A stretch of 64,000 nucleotides of DNA from Methanobrevibacter_A acididurans (GCF_046197875.1 NZ_CP166991.1:310001-374000); one strand, 5' to 3'; positions 18,082 to 30,460 are shown, numbered from the stretch's first letter. Program-made: numbers and translations. Notes: generated by a model not told the origin, from the sequence alone.

Positions 18082-18966
18082 TTAGAATATTTCTTTAATT
18101 TTTGCTTCTTTCTTTAAATCTTCTGGAGAAGTTTTGTATAAATAATCTATAAGCATAGTTCTAAAACTACCAGTACCTAAATTATTTTCTTTAACATATT
18201 CACTAGCTTTTTCTCCAGCAATTCCCATATGGGCTGTTGCAGCTATTGCTCCAATGAATGGGTTGTTTACACTTTCATAGACACCAACTATCATACTTAA
18301 CATACAGCCACTACCAGTGATTAATGACATCATTTCATCACCATTACTTATACTATAAGTTTGTTCTCCATTTGATATTAAATCTATTGGTCCACTTGCG
18401 ACTATAATAATGTTTAAGTTTTTAGCTATCTTTTTAACTATTGCAGCATTTTCTTTGAGATTTTTTTCATTAATTAAATCATTATCATTAGCATCTACTC
18501 CAACTGCTCCGGTTGTGCTGTCTTTGGTTATTTCCATTAAATCTCCAATAGCTCTTATTTCAGACATGTTTCCCTTAATACATGTGATATTATGATTTTT
18601 TATTAAGTATTTAATTATGTTTTTTCTGTTTTCTGTAACACTTATTCCTACTGGATCTATTATTACAGGGGTATTGTTTTCATCAGTTCTTTTGCATGAT
18701 TCTTTTATTATTTTGATGGACATTCTGTTTAATTTTCCAATGTTTATTACAAAGGATTGTGCTATTGCTGCAAAATCTGCACCATCTTCATCGTCATCAA
18801 ACATTGCTGCAGTTCCCCCTACTGCTAACATTGCATTAGTACAATCATTTATGGTTACATTATTTGTTAATCCCACTGTTAATGGTTTTTCACTCTTTAC
18901 AGTTTCTAAAGCTTTTAGTATTTCATTGGTTATGGTTTTAGCTTTTTCTTTCATTGTTATCATCAT
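18082..18966 (-). CDS. thiM: hydroxyethylthiazole kinase
   Basis: A 294-residue kinase. It has the segment LTVGLTNNVTINDCTNAMLAVGGTAAM near the N-terminus, PVIIDPVGIS in the middle and the anion-hole motif LITGSGCMLS with its catalytic cysteine. It phosphorylates the thiazole alcohol salvaged from outside or from breakdown, giving the substrate for ThiE. The start is one of three in-frame ATGs (18966, 18963, 18954), with no strong ribosome-binding site. A 16-base palindrome stands about 55 bases upstream of the first of them. Confidence 0.94.
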   Translation of the reverse strand: MMITMKEKAKTITNEILKALETVKSEKPLTVGLTNNVTINDCTNAMLAVGGTAAMFDDDEDGADFAAIAQSFVINIGKLNRMSIKIIKESCKRTDENNTPVIIDPVGISVTENRKNIIKYLIKNHNITCIKGNMSEIRAIGDLMEITKDSTTGAVGVDANDNDLINEKNLKENAAIVKKIAKNLNIIIVASGPIDLISNGEQTYSISNGDEMMSLITGSGCMLSMIVGVYESVNNPFIGAIAATAHMGIAGEKASEYVKENNLGTGSFRTMLIDYLYKTSPEDLKKEAKIKEIF

Positions 18967-19008
18967 TTTAAAAATTTTCTTAGGAAATATTATTTTTGTT
19001 ATTATAAC

Positions 19009-19036
19009 TTAAATAATTTGTCATGAATATTCATGA
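19009..19036 (-). promoter_or_regulatory. candidate thiM-thiE promoter with palindromic operator
   Basis: A perfect 16-base palindrome, TCATGAATATTCATGA, lies at 19021-19036. On the minus strand it directly abuts an AAATTATTTAAG element (19009-19020) that could serve as BRE/TATA for thiM. The location fits a repressor or activator site; archaeal thiamine genes are known in some lineages to be controlled by the DNA-binding regulator ThiR. The link to ThiR is inference. Confidence 0.45.
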
Positions 19037-19065
19037 TAGATTATTATTTTTTTCAAATAACCGAA

Positions 19066-19077
19066 AAGTATTTAAAG
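19066..19077 (+). promoter_or_regulatory. candidate TATA box for tRNA-Thr
   Basis: The sequence AAGTATTTAAAG, preceded by CCGAA, looks like an archaeal BRE/TATA element. It is 43 bases upstream of the mature tRNA, allowing a leader of about 20 bases. Confidence 0.45.
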
Positions 19078-19120
19078 GAAAATAAACTAACAACTTAATG
19101 TTGAATATTTTATTTATGGT

Positions 19121-19194
19121 GCCTCGGTGGCTCAGTCTGGTAGAGCGCGAGACTTGTAATCTCGTGGTCGTGGGTTCAATTCCCACCCGGGGCT
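19121..19194 (+). tRNA. tRNA-Thr (TGT)
   Basis: A cloverleaf with acceptor GCCTCGG pairing to CCGGGGC, anticodon loop CTTGTAA on a GAGA/TCTC stem, and T loop GGTTCAAT. The anticodon TGT reads ACA and related threonine codons. The 3' CCA is not encoded, and no intron is present. It is the first of five tRNA genes in a row. Confidence 0.96.
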
Positions 19195-19303
19195 TGATAA
19201 ATATATTATCTAATAAAAAAATATTATCTATTTGGATAAATTATTTTTCACAATTTTTAATTAATTTTCAACATAAATTTTATTAAATTGAATCAAATAA
19301 GAG

Positions 19304-19316
19304 TTATATTTATAAG
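19304..19316 (+). promoter_or_regulatory. candidate TATA box for tRNA-Pro
   Basis: TTATATTTATAAG ends 27 bases before the first base of tRNA-Pro. This is the usual archaeal distance from TATA box to transcription start, so the transcript may begin almost at the mature tRNA end. Confidence 0.5.
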
Positions 19317-19343
19317 TAATGAAAACATAATATATTATATCTT

Positions 19344-19418
<75 letters not shown>

Positions 19419-19429
19419 TCAAATGTCTA

Positions 19430-19503
<74 letters not shown>

Positions 19504-19618
19504 TTTCATATTTGTATTGGTGAAAAGGATAAAATTTAATCCTATTCTATCTTAAATATTTTGTTTAAGAGTTGAAATAATTATTTTTATTTTAAAAAAA
19601 TAATTAAAAAACAATACC

Positions 19619-19630
19619 TTTATATATATG
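19619..19630 (+). promoter_or_regulatory. candidate TATA box for tRNA-Asp
   Basis: TTTATATATATG precedes the tRNA by about 60 bases, which would place the transcript start near 19652 and leave a leader of about 40 bases. Confidence 0.45.
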
Positions 19631-19690
19631 TAAAATCTATATTGTAATAATGGGCAAAATTTAAGATTTTGTTCATGTTTTGTATTATTT

Positions 19691-19762
19691 GCCCTGGTGG
19701 TGTAGGGGCTATCATGTGGGCCTGTCGAGCCCGCGACTTGGGTTCAAATCCCGGCCAGGGCG
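19691..19762 (+). tRNA. tRNA-Asp (GTC)
   Basis: Acceptor GCCCTGG pairs with CCAGGGC. The anticodon loop CTGTCGA gives GTC for both aspartate codons. D arm and T arm (GGTTCAAATCC) are complete, with discriminator G as usual for tRNA-Asp. No CCA is encoded and there is no intron. Confidence 0.96.
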
Positions 19763-19912
19763 TTTAAATATTTAAGCCTATTATAGAGTGCATATGCCTA
19801 TTCAAAAGGACATAAAAAACTTATAATTTTAAATATTAAAACCTACATTTAAATACTACAAAAACGTAAATACTATTAGTATTAATATAACAATTATTTT
19901 CATTTGTAATCA

Positions 19913-20000
<88 letters not shown>

Positions 20001-20071
20001 CATACTTTATATTAATTACTAGATATTTTAATCGAATTTCGAATTTAATTTATTCTATTTGGAGGAATATT

Positions 20072-20305
20072 GTGAAGATGAATATTCTAGAACATCATTA
20101 TGTTCCAAAGCATGAAATTTTAACTGATTCTGAAACTAAGAAATTTCAAAAAAGCTTAGAATATGATGTTGAAGAATTACCTAAAATTAAAGCAAAAGAT
20201 CCTGTTGTAAAAGCTATAGATGCTAAACCAGGAGATATCTTAAGAATAACTAGAGATAGTCAAACTGCAGGAACCTTTTTAACCTACAGACTAGTTGAAG
20301 AGTAA
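20072..20305 (+). CDS. rpoH: DNA-directed RNA polymerase subunit H (Rpo5)
   Basis: A 77-residue archaeal RpoH, matching the C-terminal domain of eukaryotic Rpb5. It has HHYVPKHEILTDSE near the start and the DPVVKAIDAKPGDILRITRDSQTAG core. It sits near the downstream DNA entry of the polymerase. The start is GTG 20072, 5 bases after GGAGGA; ATG 20078 is a weaker choice. It is the first gene of the polymerase cluster, but a 417-base gap separates it from rpoB''. Confidence 0.93.
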   Translation: MKMNILEHHYVPKHEILTDSETKKFQKSLEYDVEELPKIKAKDPVVKAIDAKPGDILRITRDSQTAGTFLTYRLVEE

Positions 20306-20722
20306 AAAAGATAAAATTTTTTTTTTACTAAAACTAAATCATTTTTTCTTATAAAACTATAAAAAATAGGTAAAAATTTCAAATTAAAAATTTAAGGTTC
20401 AAAAACTGGTTATTTTTTAGAATTCAATTTTTAATTAACAATAATAACTACAAAATTAAACCTTTCAAGCAAGAAAAATTAACGAATTGATATTTAAATT
20501 TATTAAATATCAAGGAAAAAATTATAAAAAAAATATTTTGTATAAAAAAATAATTAAATTCAAGAAAATTATCTAGATAAAATTTTTTTTTAAAACTTCT
20601 TAACTTATTATAATATAAATTAAGAGTACTTAATCTATTTTAAAAAAATAATTATAAAGAATTTTAACAATTTTTTTTTATTTACAAAAAAATTTTAATT
20701 ATTATAAATCTGGAGGAAGTCC
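20306..20722. other. rpoH-rpoB'' interval with strong inverted repeat
   Basis: This 417-base gap holds no gene. A T run directly after rpoH could end its transcript. At 20487-20513 a perfect 10-base inverted repeat (TTGATATTTA and TAAATATCAA, 7-base loop) stands out. The stretch around 20610-20625 (TTATTATAATATAAATT) is a likely TATA region for rpoB''. A GGAGGA site precedes ATG 20723. Confidence 0.5.
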
Positions 20723-22279
20723 ATGAAAGAAAATACATGGGGTTTAGTAAACTCATTTTTTGATGAATACCAATTGGTAGATCACCATTTAAAATCTTAC
20801 AACGACTTTGTTAACAATCGTATACAAAAAATTATTGATATAACCGATCCAATAAGCTTAGAAAATGGTAAATATACTGTAAGAACAGGTAAATTACATA
20901 TTCATAAACCATTCACTAAAGAAGCAGATGGATCAAAAAGTATGATTTATCCAACTGAAGCAAGATTAAGAAACTTAAATTATTCAGCACATATGTACTT
21001 AGAAATGACATTAGATGAAGAAGGAGAACCACAAAATCCACTCACTGAAGAAGATGAAGTATATATTGGTGAATTACCACTTATGCTTAAATCTGATATT
21101 TGTCATTTACATGGACTTAATGCTGATGAATTAGTTGCTAAAGGAGAAGATCCTAAAGACCCTGGTGGATATTTCATAGTAAACGGTTCTGAAAGAGCAG
21201 TAGTTACAATGGAAGAAATCGCTCCAAACAAAATCATATTAGAAAGAATTGGAGAATTCGAAGATAGAAGAGCAAAAGCAATAGTAACTTCTATTAAAAG
21301 TGGTTTCAGAGCAAGAATTTCTTTAGAATATAAAAAACCACGTAAAAGCGGTGTTTTCTTAAGAATATCTTTCCCATATGTACCTGGAGAAATACCTCTT
21401 GTTATTTTACTTAGAGCATTAGGATTATCTACTGATGAAAAAATCATCACAGCAATATCTGAAAACTTCAATTATCAAATGGTAATTGCAGATGATATGC
21501 AAGTATCCTCATCCCAACTTAAAATAGATGCTGAAGAATTAGAAGAATTATCTGCTGAAGAAAAAGAAGATTACTTAACTCAAGCAGCAATAAAATTCAT
21601 AGGAAATCGTGTAGCAAAAGGTATGACTGAAGAATACAGAATCAAAAGAGCTGAAGATGTTATTGACAGATACTTATTACCACACATGGGAACCGAACCA
21701 GAAAGACGTCATGATAAAGCAATATATCTTGCAGAAATGACTGAAATGTTACTTCAAGTAATAGCTGGAGAAAGAGATCCCCATGATAAGGATCACTACA
21801 CTAACAAAAGACTCCGAGTATCTGGAGATTTAATGGAAGATTTATTCAGAGTAGCTTTCACAAGTTTAACTAGAGATATGAGTTACCAATTAGAAAGAAG
21901 CTTATCACGTGGAAAAACATTATCTATTAAACAAGCTGTACGTTCAGATGTATTAACAGAAAATATTAAACATGCTATAGCAACAGGTAATTGGGTAGGT
22001 GGAAGAGCTGGAGTAAGTCAATTATTAGATAGAACTAGTTACATGGGAACACTTTCACATTTAAGACGTGTAGTATCACCATTAACAAGAAGTCAACCCC
22101 ACTTTGAAGCAAGAGATTTACACCCAACACAATTTGGTAAAATATGTCCAAATGAAACTCCAGAAGGACCTAATTGTGGATTAGTTAAAAACTTAGCATT
22201 ATTATGTAAAATATCCGAAGGTTCAGACACTCAAGAAATAGTTGATACAATTGAATCAATGAATGTATTAAACAAATAA
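20723..22279 (+). CDS. rpoB2: DNA-directed RNA polymerase subunit B'' (Rpo2N)
   Basis: A 518-residue N-terminal half of the archaeal second-largest subunit, covering the protrusion, lobe and fork regions. Recognisable blocks are GYFIVNGSERAVVTMEEIAPNK, the fork segment SQLLDRTSYMGTLSHLRRV, and ARDLHPTQFGKICPNETPEGPNCGLVKNLAL near the end. Methanogens split this subunit in two, and the break here falls at the usual place after the last block. rpoB' follows 14 bases downstream with its own AGGAGG site. Confidence 0.97.
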   Translation: MKENTWGLVNSFFDEYQLVDHHLKSYNDFVNNRIQKIIDITDPISLENGKYTVRTGKLHIHKPFTKEADGSKSMIYPTEARLRNLNYSAHMYLEMTLDEEGEPQNPLTEEDEVYIGELPLMLKSDICHLHGLNADELVAKGEDPKDPGGYFIVNGSERAVVTMEEIAPNKIILERIGEFEDRRAKAIVTSIKSGFRARISLEYKKPRKSGVFLRISFPYVPGEIPLVILLRALGLSTDEKIITAISENFNYQMVIADDMQVSSSQLKIDAEELEELSAEEKEDYLTQAAIKFIGNRVAKGMTEEYRIKRAEDVIDRYLLPHMGTEPERRHDKAIYLAEMTEMLLQVIAGERDPHDKDHYTNKRLRVSGDLMEDLFRVAFTSLTRDMSYQLERSLSRGKTLSIKQAVRSDVLTENIKHAIATGNWVGGRAGVSQLLDRTSYMGTLSHLRRVVSPLTRSQPHFEARDLHPTQFGKICPNETPEGPNCGLVKNLALLCKISEGSDTQEIVDTIESMNVLNK

Positions 22280-22293
22280 TCAGGAGGAATTCC

Positions 22294-24126
<1,833 letters not shown>

Positions 24127-24186
24127 GAAACTTAACAAAGACGGACTTATGATTACTAATAAAATATATTAAAAGGAGCTAATATT

Positions 24187-26793
<2,607 letters not shown>

Positions 26794-26812
26794 ATTCAGG
26801 AGTAAGGTTAGT

Positions 26813-27970
26813 ATGGCAGAAGAAATGGATAAAGCAATAACTAAAGTAGAAAAAGTTCTTAAAAAGAGAAAAATCGATTTTCCTGAAAAATATGTTCTCA
26901 GTCTTGCAGATGCTTATGTAAGAAGAGATTTAACTGATAAAGAATTAGATAAATTAATAGTTAAAGTCGAAGAAGCCTATGAACGAGCTCATGTTGAAGC
27001 TGGGGAGGCTGTTGGAACTGTAGCTGCACAATCTGTAGGGGAACCTGGTACTCAGATGACCATGCGTACTTTTCACTACGCAGGGGTAGCAGAATTAAAC
27101 GTTACCTTAGGTCTACCAAGACTTATAGAAATTGTTGATGCAAGAAAGAAAATTTCAACTCCAACAATGGATATTTACTTTGAAGAAGAATACAATAACG
27201 ATGAAGAATTTGTTAAAAAATTAGCAAACCGAATCGGTAAAAGTACAATCAATGATGTCATTAAAGATTTCAATTTAAATTATGCTGAAATGAATGTTCA
27301 AGCAGAATTAGATGTTGAAAAAATTCAAGAAAAAAGACTTGACTATGATGATATAATTGCAAGTATAGAAAAAGCTTTTAAGAAAGTAAATATAAAAGAC
27401 AACATGCTTACATTTGAACCTTCAAAACAATCAATTCGTGAACTAAGACTTCTCTCAGATAAAGTACGTGATTTACAAGTAAGTGGTATTAAAAATATCG
27501 GAAAAGTAATTATACGTAAAGAAGATGAATTCACAATACATACTGAAGGATCAAATTTAGGTCAAGTTTTAAAAATAGAAGGTATTGACAAATTTAGAAC
27601 TTCCACTAATGATATATACGAAATAGAAAACGTTCTTGGTATAGAAGCAGCTCGTAACGCAATCATACATGAAACCTCTAGAACTCTCGGAGAACAAGGG
27701 TTAAGTGTTGATATAAGACACATAATGTTAGTTGCAGATATGATGACTCACCAAGGAGTAGTTAACTCTATAGGAAGACATGGAATTAGTGGAGAAAAAT
27801 CAAGTGTTCTTGCTCGTGCTGCATTCGAAGAAACTAGTAAACATTTACTTCATGCAAGTATAAGAGGAGAAGTTGATCATTTAACCGGTGTAATAGAAAA
27901 TATTATTATTGGACAACCAATACCCCTTGGTACTGGCTCAGCTAGTGTCATAATGAAACCAAATAAATAA
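26813..27970 (+). CDS. rpoA2: DNA-directed RNA polymerase subunit A'' (Rpo1C)
   Basis: A 385-residue C-terminal part of the largest subunit. It carries GEAVGTVAAQSVGEPGTQMT and the trigger-loop segment MRTFHYAGVAELNVTLG, which close the active site during nucleotide addition. A jaw region and the C-terminal clamp follow. The gene starts 19 bases after A' with a CAGGAGTAAG site and leads directly into rpl30e. Confidence 0.97.
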   Translation: MAEEMDKAITKVEKVLKKRKIDFPEKYVLSLADAYVRRDLTDKELDKLIVKVEEAYERAHVEAGEAVGTVAAQSVGEPGTQMTMRTFHYAGVAELNVTLGLPRLIEIVDARKKISTPTMDIYFEEEYNNDEEFVKKLANRIGKSTINDVIKDFNLNYAEMNVQAELDVEKIQEKRLDYDDIIASIEKAFKKVNIKDNMLTFEPSKQSIRELRLLSDKVRDLQVSGIKNIGKVIIRKEDEFTIHTEGSNLGQVLKIEGIDKFRTSTNDIYEIENVLGIEAARNAIIHETSRTLGEQGLSVDIRHIMLVADMMTHQGVVNSIGRHGISGEKSSVLARAAFEETSKHLLHASIRGEVDHLTGVIENIIIGQPIPLGTGSASVIMKPNK

Positions 27971-27979
27971 AGGAGGCAG

Positions 27980-28279
27980 ATGATGGACGTAGATAGAGGA
28001 ATAAGAGTCGCAGTAGACACAGGAGATGTCACATTAGGCTCAGAAAAAGCAATTCAATCTTTAAAATTAGGAAGAGGTTTATTAGCTGTAGTAGCAGCAA
28101 ACAGTCCTAAAGAAATTAAAGAAGATGTTGAATACTATTCAAAACTTTCTGAAATACCATTCATAACATATGAAGGTACCAGTGTAGAATTAGGTTCTGT
28201 TTGTGGAAAACCATTCACAGTAGCAACTTTAATCATTAACGATCCAGGAGATTCTACTATATTAGAAATATTGGGGTAG
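27980..28279 (+). CDS. rpl30e: ribosomal protein L30e
   Basis: A 99-residue member of the L7Ae/L30e RNA-binding fold, with the segment VTLGSEKAIQSLKLGRGLLAVVAANSP and the IPFITYEGTSVELGSVCGKPF block. It is always placed between rpoA'' and nusA in euryarchaeal gene order, as here. Two ATGs stand side by side (27980 and 27983); the second has the better spacing from GGAGG. Its RNA-binding fold recognises kink turns. Confidence 0.94.
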   Translation: MMDVDRGIRVAVDTGDVTLGSEKAIQSLKLGRGLLAVVAANSPKEIKEDVEYYSKLSEIPFITYEGTSVELGSVCGKPFTVATLIINDPGDSTILEILG

Positions 28280-28285
28280 ATTTAA

Positions 28286-28717
28286 TTGTCTATTAAATTT
28301 AATGCAAATGAAATCAGATACATAGCTCTCTTTGAGAGTTTAACTGGTGCAATGGTAAAAGATTGTATCATTGATGAAGATAATAGTAAAGTAACCTTTG
28401 TTGTTAAAAATGGAGACATGGGCTTAGCTATCGGTAAAGGTGGAAGCACAGTCAACAAAGTTCAAAAAGCTGTAGATAAAGGTGTTGAAATCATCGAATT
28501 TTCTGAAGATCCAACAACTTTCATAAAAAATATTTTAGCTCCAGCAGAACTTAAAAATATTAAAGTTCTCCAAAAAGAAACAGGTGAAAAAATAGCTACA
28601 GTTGCAACAGACGCTGTTAACAAACGTATTGCCATTGGTAAAAACGGTGTTAACATAGAAAGAGCTAAACTTTTAGCTAAAAGACAACATAATATAAGTA
28701 ATATCATTTTAAAATAA
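28286..28717 (+). CDS. nusA: NusA-like transcription factor (two KH domains)
   Basis: A 143-residue archaeal NusA made only of two KH RNA-binding domains. Each has its GxxG loop: AIGKGGSTV in the first and AIGKNGVNI in the second. It lacks the bacterial N-terminal and S1 domains. It probably aids termination or antitermination in ribosomal operons. The start is TTG 28286, 6 bases after the rpl30e stop and inside a GGGGTAGAT leader. It is the last gene before a long gene-free stretch. Confidence 0.94.
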   Translation: MSIKFNANEIRYIALFESLTGAMVKDCIIDEDNSKVTFVVKNGDMGLAIGKGGSTVNKVQKAVDKGVEIIEFSEDPTTFIKNILAPAELKNIKVLQKETGEKIATVATDAVNKRIAIGKNGVNIERAKLLAKRQHNISNIILK

Positions 28718-29157
28718 ATAAGATATTACTTATTTTTTCTTTTTTTAAAATATTTAATAATTAAATTAACTAAAAACTTTTTCTAAAATAGATTTTTTTC
28801 AAAAAATAAACTTGAAAAAACATAACATATATAAATGTAGTAAAACATAATTATTGATATTATAGGTATGGTTACATAAACCAAATTTTAATGTTATAAA
28901 AAAAATGTATTTAGTAAATACTATGAAACTAAATGTGTGCAATTTAGTTACAATAGAAATTTCCTTTATAACAAAAAACCTATTAAAATTAAATAAATCC
29001 ATAAATCAACATATTGTATAAAAATTAAATAATACTAATTTTTTAAAATCAATTTGTTTTAACACTTAAAATTAATCAATAATATTAATCAGTGTTAACG
29101 TTATTTATTTAATGAAAAAATAATCCAAAAACTAAATACAAAAAAATTATATTACTA

Positions 29158-29179
29158 AATATAATTAGCTAATTATATT
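29158..29179. repeat. 22-base perfect palindrome upstream of rpsL
   Basis: Both halves match exactly around the centre AGCT. It could be an operator for the ribosomal operon promoter or a structured element of a leader RNA. Confidence 0.55.
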
Positions 29180-29206
29180 AAAAAATACAATTTATAAACC
29201 TTCAAA

Positions 29207-29222
29207 TTAGTTTTAAAACTAA
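29207..29222. repeat. 16-base perfect palindrome upstream of rpsL
   Basis: The sequence TTAGTTTTAAAACTAA lies 27 bases after the 22-base palindrome. The close pair of dyads suggests a regulatory region, though the AT content makes chance palindromes more likely than usual. Confidence 0.45.
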
Positions 29223-29299
29223 AATAAGGTATTATTACAAAAAAATAGATTCTATAATTATAATATCTATTATAAATTAGAAATTTAGATTGCTATAAA

Positions 29300-29417
29300 A
29301 AAATTATATTGTGAAGAAAGAAAATTTTATAGTAAATCGCAGCGGTGGATTTCTAATTCATAATCATGAATTATATTATTATAATCTTTCACAGACAAAA
29401 GAAAAAGAGGATATAAT
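29300..29417 (+). promoter_or_regulatory. structured leader of the rpsL-rpsG operon
   Basis: An outer TGTGAA (near 29312) pairs with TTCACA (near 29389). Inside are two hairpins. One has the stem AAATC/GATTT, extended by TAG/CTA, with loop GCAGCGGTG. The other has the 8-base stem TAATTCAT and ATGAATTA (29354-29373) with loop AATC. The first loop and its 3' stem read GCGGTGGA, as in the 16S rRNA stretch near position 940 that ribosomal protein S7 touches. Control of the operon by S7 is inference. Confidence 0.5.
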
Positions 29418-29843
29418 ATGCCAGGACTTTTTGCTGCAAAAAAATTAAAAAGTAAAAGACAACATTTTAAATGGAAAGATGTGGAATACAAAAGAAAAGC
29501 TTTAAGATTAGATGTTAAAGCAGATCCTTTAGAAGGAGCTCCACAAGCACGAGGAATTGTAATTGAAAAAGTAGGAATAGAAGCAAAACAACCTAACTCT
29601 GCAATTCGTAAATGTGTACGTGTTCAATTAATTAAGAACGGTAAACAATTAACAGCATTCGCTCCAGGAGACAATGCTATAGGATTTATCGATGAGCACG
29701 ATGAAGTAATGATTGAAGGAATCGGAGGACCATCCGGAAGATCCATGGGAGATATTCCTGGGGTTCGTTGGAAAGTATCTAAAGTTAATAATGTAGCTTT
29801 AGAACAAATGGTATCTGGAAAAATTGAAAAACCAGTAAGATAA
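29418..29843 (+). CDS. rpsL: ribosomal protein S12
   Basis: A 141-residue archaeal S12 (uS12). It has KQPNSAIRKCVRVQLIKNGK near the decoding-site loop and GIGGPSGRSMGDIPGVRWKV. It helps check codon-anticodon pairing in the small subunit. ATG 29418 is preceded by AAAGAGGATA. rpsG follows after 14 bases. The loop residues that mutate to streptomycin resistance in bacteria lie in the conserved block. Confidence 0.96.
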   Translation: MPGLFAAKKLKSKRQHFKWKDVEYKRKALRLDVKADPLEGAPQARGIVIEKVGIEAKQPNSAIRKCVRVQLIKNGKQLTAFAPGDNAIGFIDEHDEVMIEGIGGPSGRSMGDIPGVRWKVSKVNNVALEQMVSGKIEKPVR

Positions 29844-29857
29844 GTGAGGTAATCCGT

Positions 29858-30418
29858 ATGAGTCAAATTTTTGAAAAATATGAATTAGATGATGTTAAAA
29901 TTTCTGATTTAGGTTTAAATGGATACATCTGCTTAGATGAAACCATTGTTCCTCATACATCAGGTCGACATGTTAAAAGACAATTTGCAAAATCTAAAGT
30001 ATCTATCGTAGAAAGATTAATGAACAAATTAATGAGAACTGAAAGAAATTCTGGTAAAAAAAATAAAGCATACATTACAGTAAGAGATGCATTAGAAATT
30101 ATTCAAAAGAAAACCAAACAAAATCCAGTTCAAATCTTAGTAAAAGCTGTAGAAAAATCTGCACCTCGTGAAGAAACTACTCGTATTAAATACGGTGGAA
30201 TAGGATACCAAGTAGCTGTAGATATTTCCCCACAAAGAAGAGTAGATTTAGCATTAGGTTTCATAAGTTTAGGAACAATGCAATCAGCATTCAAAAACAA
30301 ACAATCTATGGCACAATGTTTAGCTAATGAATTATTAATGGCTTCAAATGAAGATTCTAGAAGCTTTGCATTACGTAAGAAAGAAGAAAAAGAAAGAGTA
30401 GCAAAAGCTGCACATTAA
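29858..30418 (+). CDS. rpsG: ribosomal protein S7
   Basis: A 186-residue archaeal S7 (uS7) with KSKVSIVERLMNKLMRTERNSGKKNKA, then NPVQILVKAVEKSAPREETTRIKYGG, and a basic C-terminus. It starts assembly of the 30S head by binding the 3' domain of 16S rRNA. A GTGAGGTAAT site precedes ATG 29858. In bacteria S7 represses its own operon, which bears on the structured leader upstream. Confidence 0.96.
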   Translation: MSQIFEKYELDDVKISDLGLNGYICLDETIVPHTSGRHVKRQFAKSKVSIVERLMNKLMRTERNSGKKNKAYITVRDALEIIQKKTKQNPVQILVKAVEKSAPREETTRIKYGGIGYQVAVDISPQRRVDLALGFISLGTMQSAFKNKQSMAQCLANELLMASNEDSRSFALRKKEEKERVAKAAH

Positions 30419-30433
30419 GTGTTAAAATAACAC
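30419..30433 (+). repeat. hairpin between rpsG and fusA
   Basis: GTGTTA and TAACAC pair around a 3-base AAA loop, directly after the rpsG stop and followed by an A run. It could be a processing or attenuation site within the operon. Confidence 0.45.
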
Positions 30434-30460
30434 AAAAAATTATTATTATAGGTGATTATT

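Larger units (their letters stand above)
28718..29299. other. long gene-free interval between nusA and rpsL, rich in inverted repeats
   Basis: With the rpsL leader, about 700 bases here lack a credible gene. A minus-strand frame of 67 codons (28799-29002) is AT-driven and not convincing. Several dyads stand out. TGGTT-acata-AACCA is at about 28869-28883. GTATTT-agt-AAATAC is at 28907-28921. AACTAAAT and ATTTAGTT (7-base loop) are at 28927-28949. TTAACACT and AGTGTTAA are at 29059-29098. A 22-base perfect palindrome lies at 29158-29179 and a 16-base one at 29207-29222. A TATA-like ATATATAAATG is near 28826. Confidence 0.6.

Noticed and set aside
18967..19120. TPP riboswitch upstream of thiM
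   Set aside because: The conserved CUGAGA and related TPP-riboswitch blocks are not found; only a palindrome and TATA-like sequences are seen.
28799..29002. 67-codon minus-strand frame in the nusA-rpsL gap
   Set aside because: Composition is Phe, Ile, Leu and Tyr as expected from random AT-rich DNA. There is no ribosome-binding site, and the frame runs across several inverted repeats.
30452..30460. Longer EF-2 start at GTG 30452
   Set aside because: The codon is part of the GGTGAT ribosome-binding site, and the TTG at 30461 gives the usual archaeal EF-2 N-terminus.
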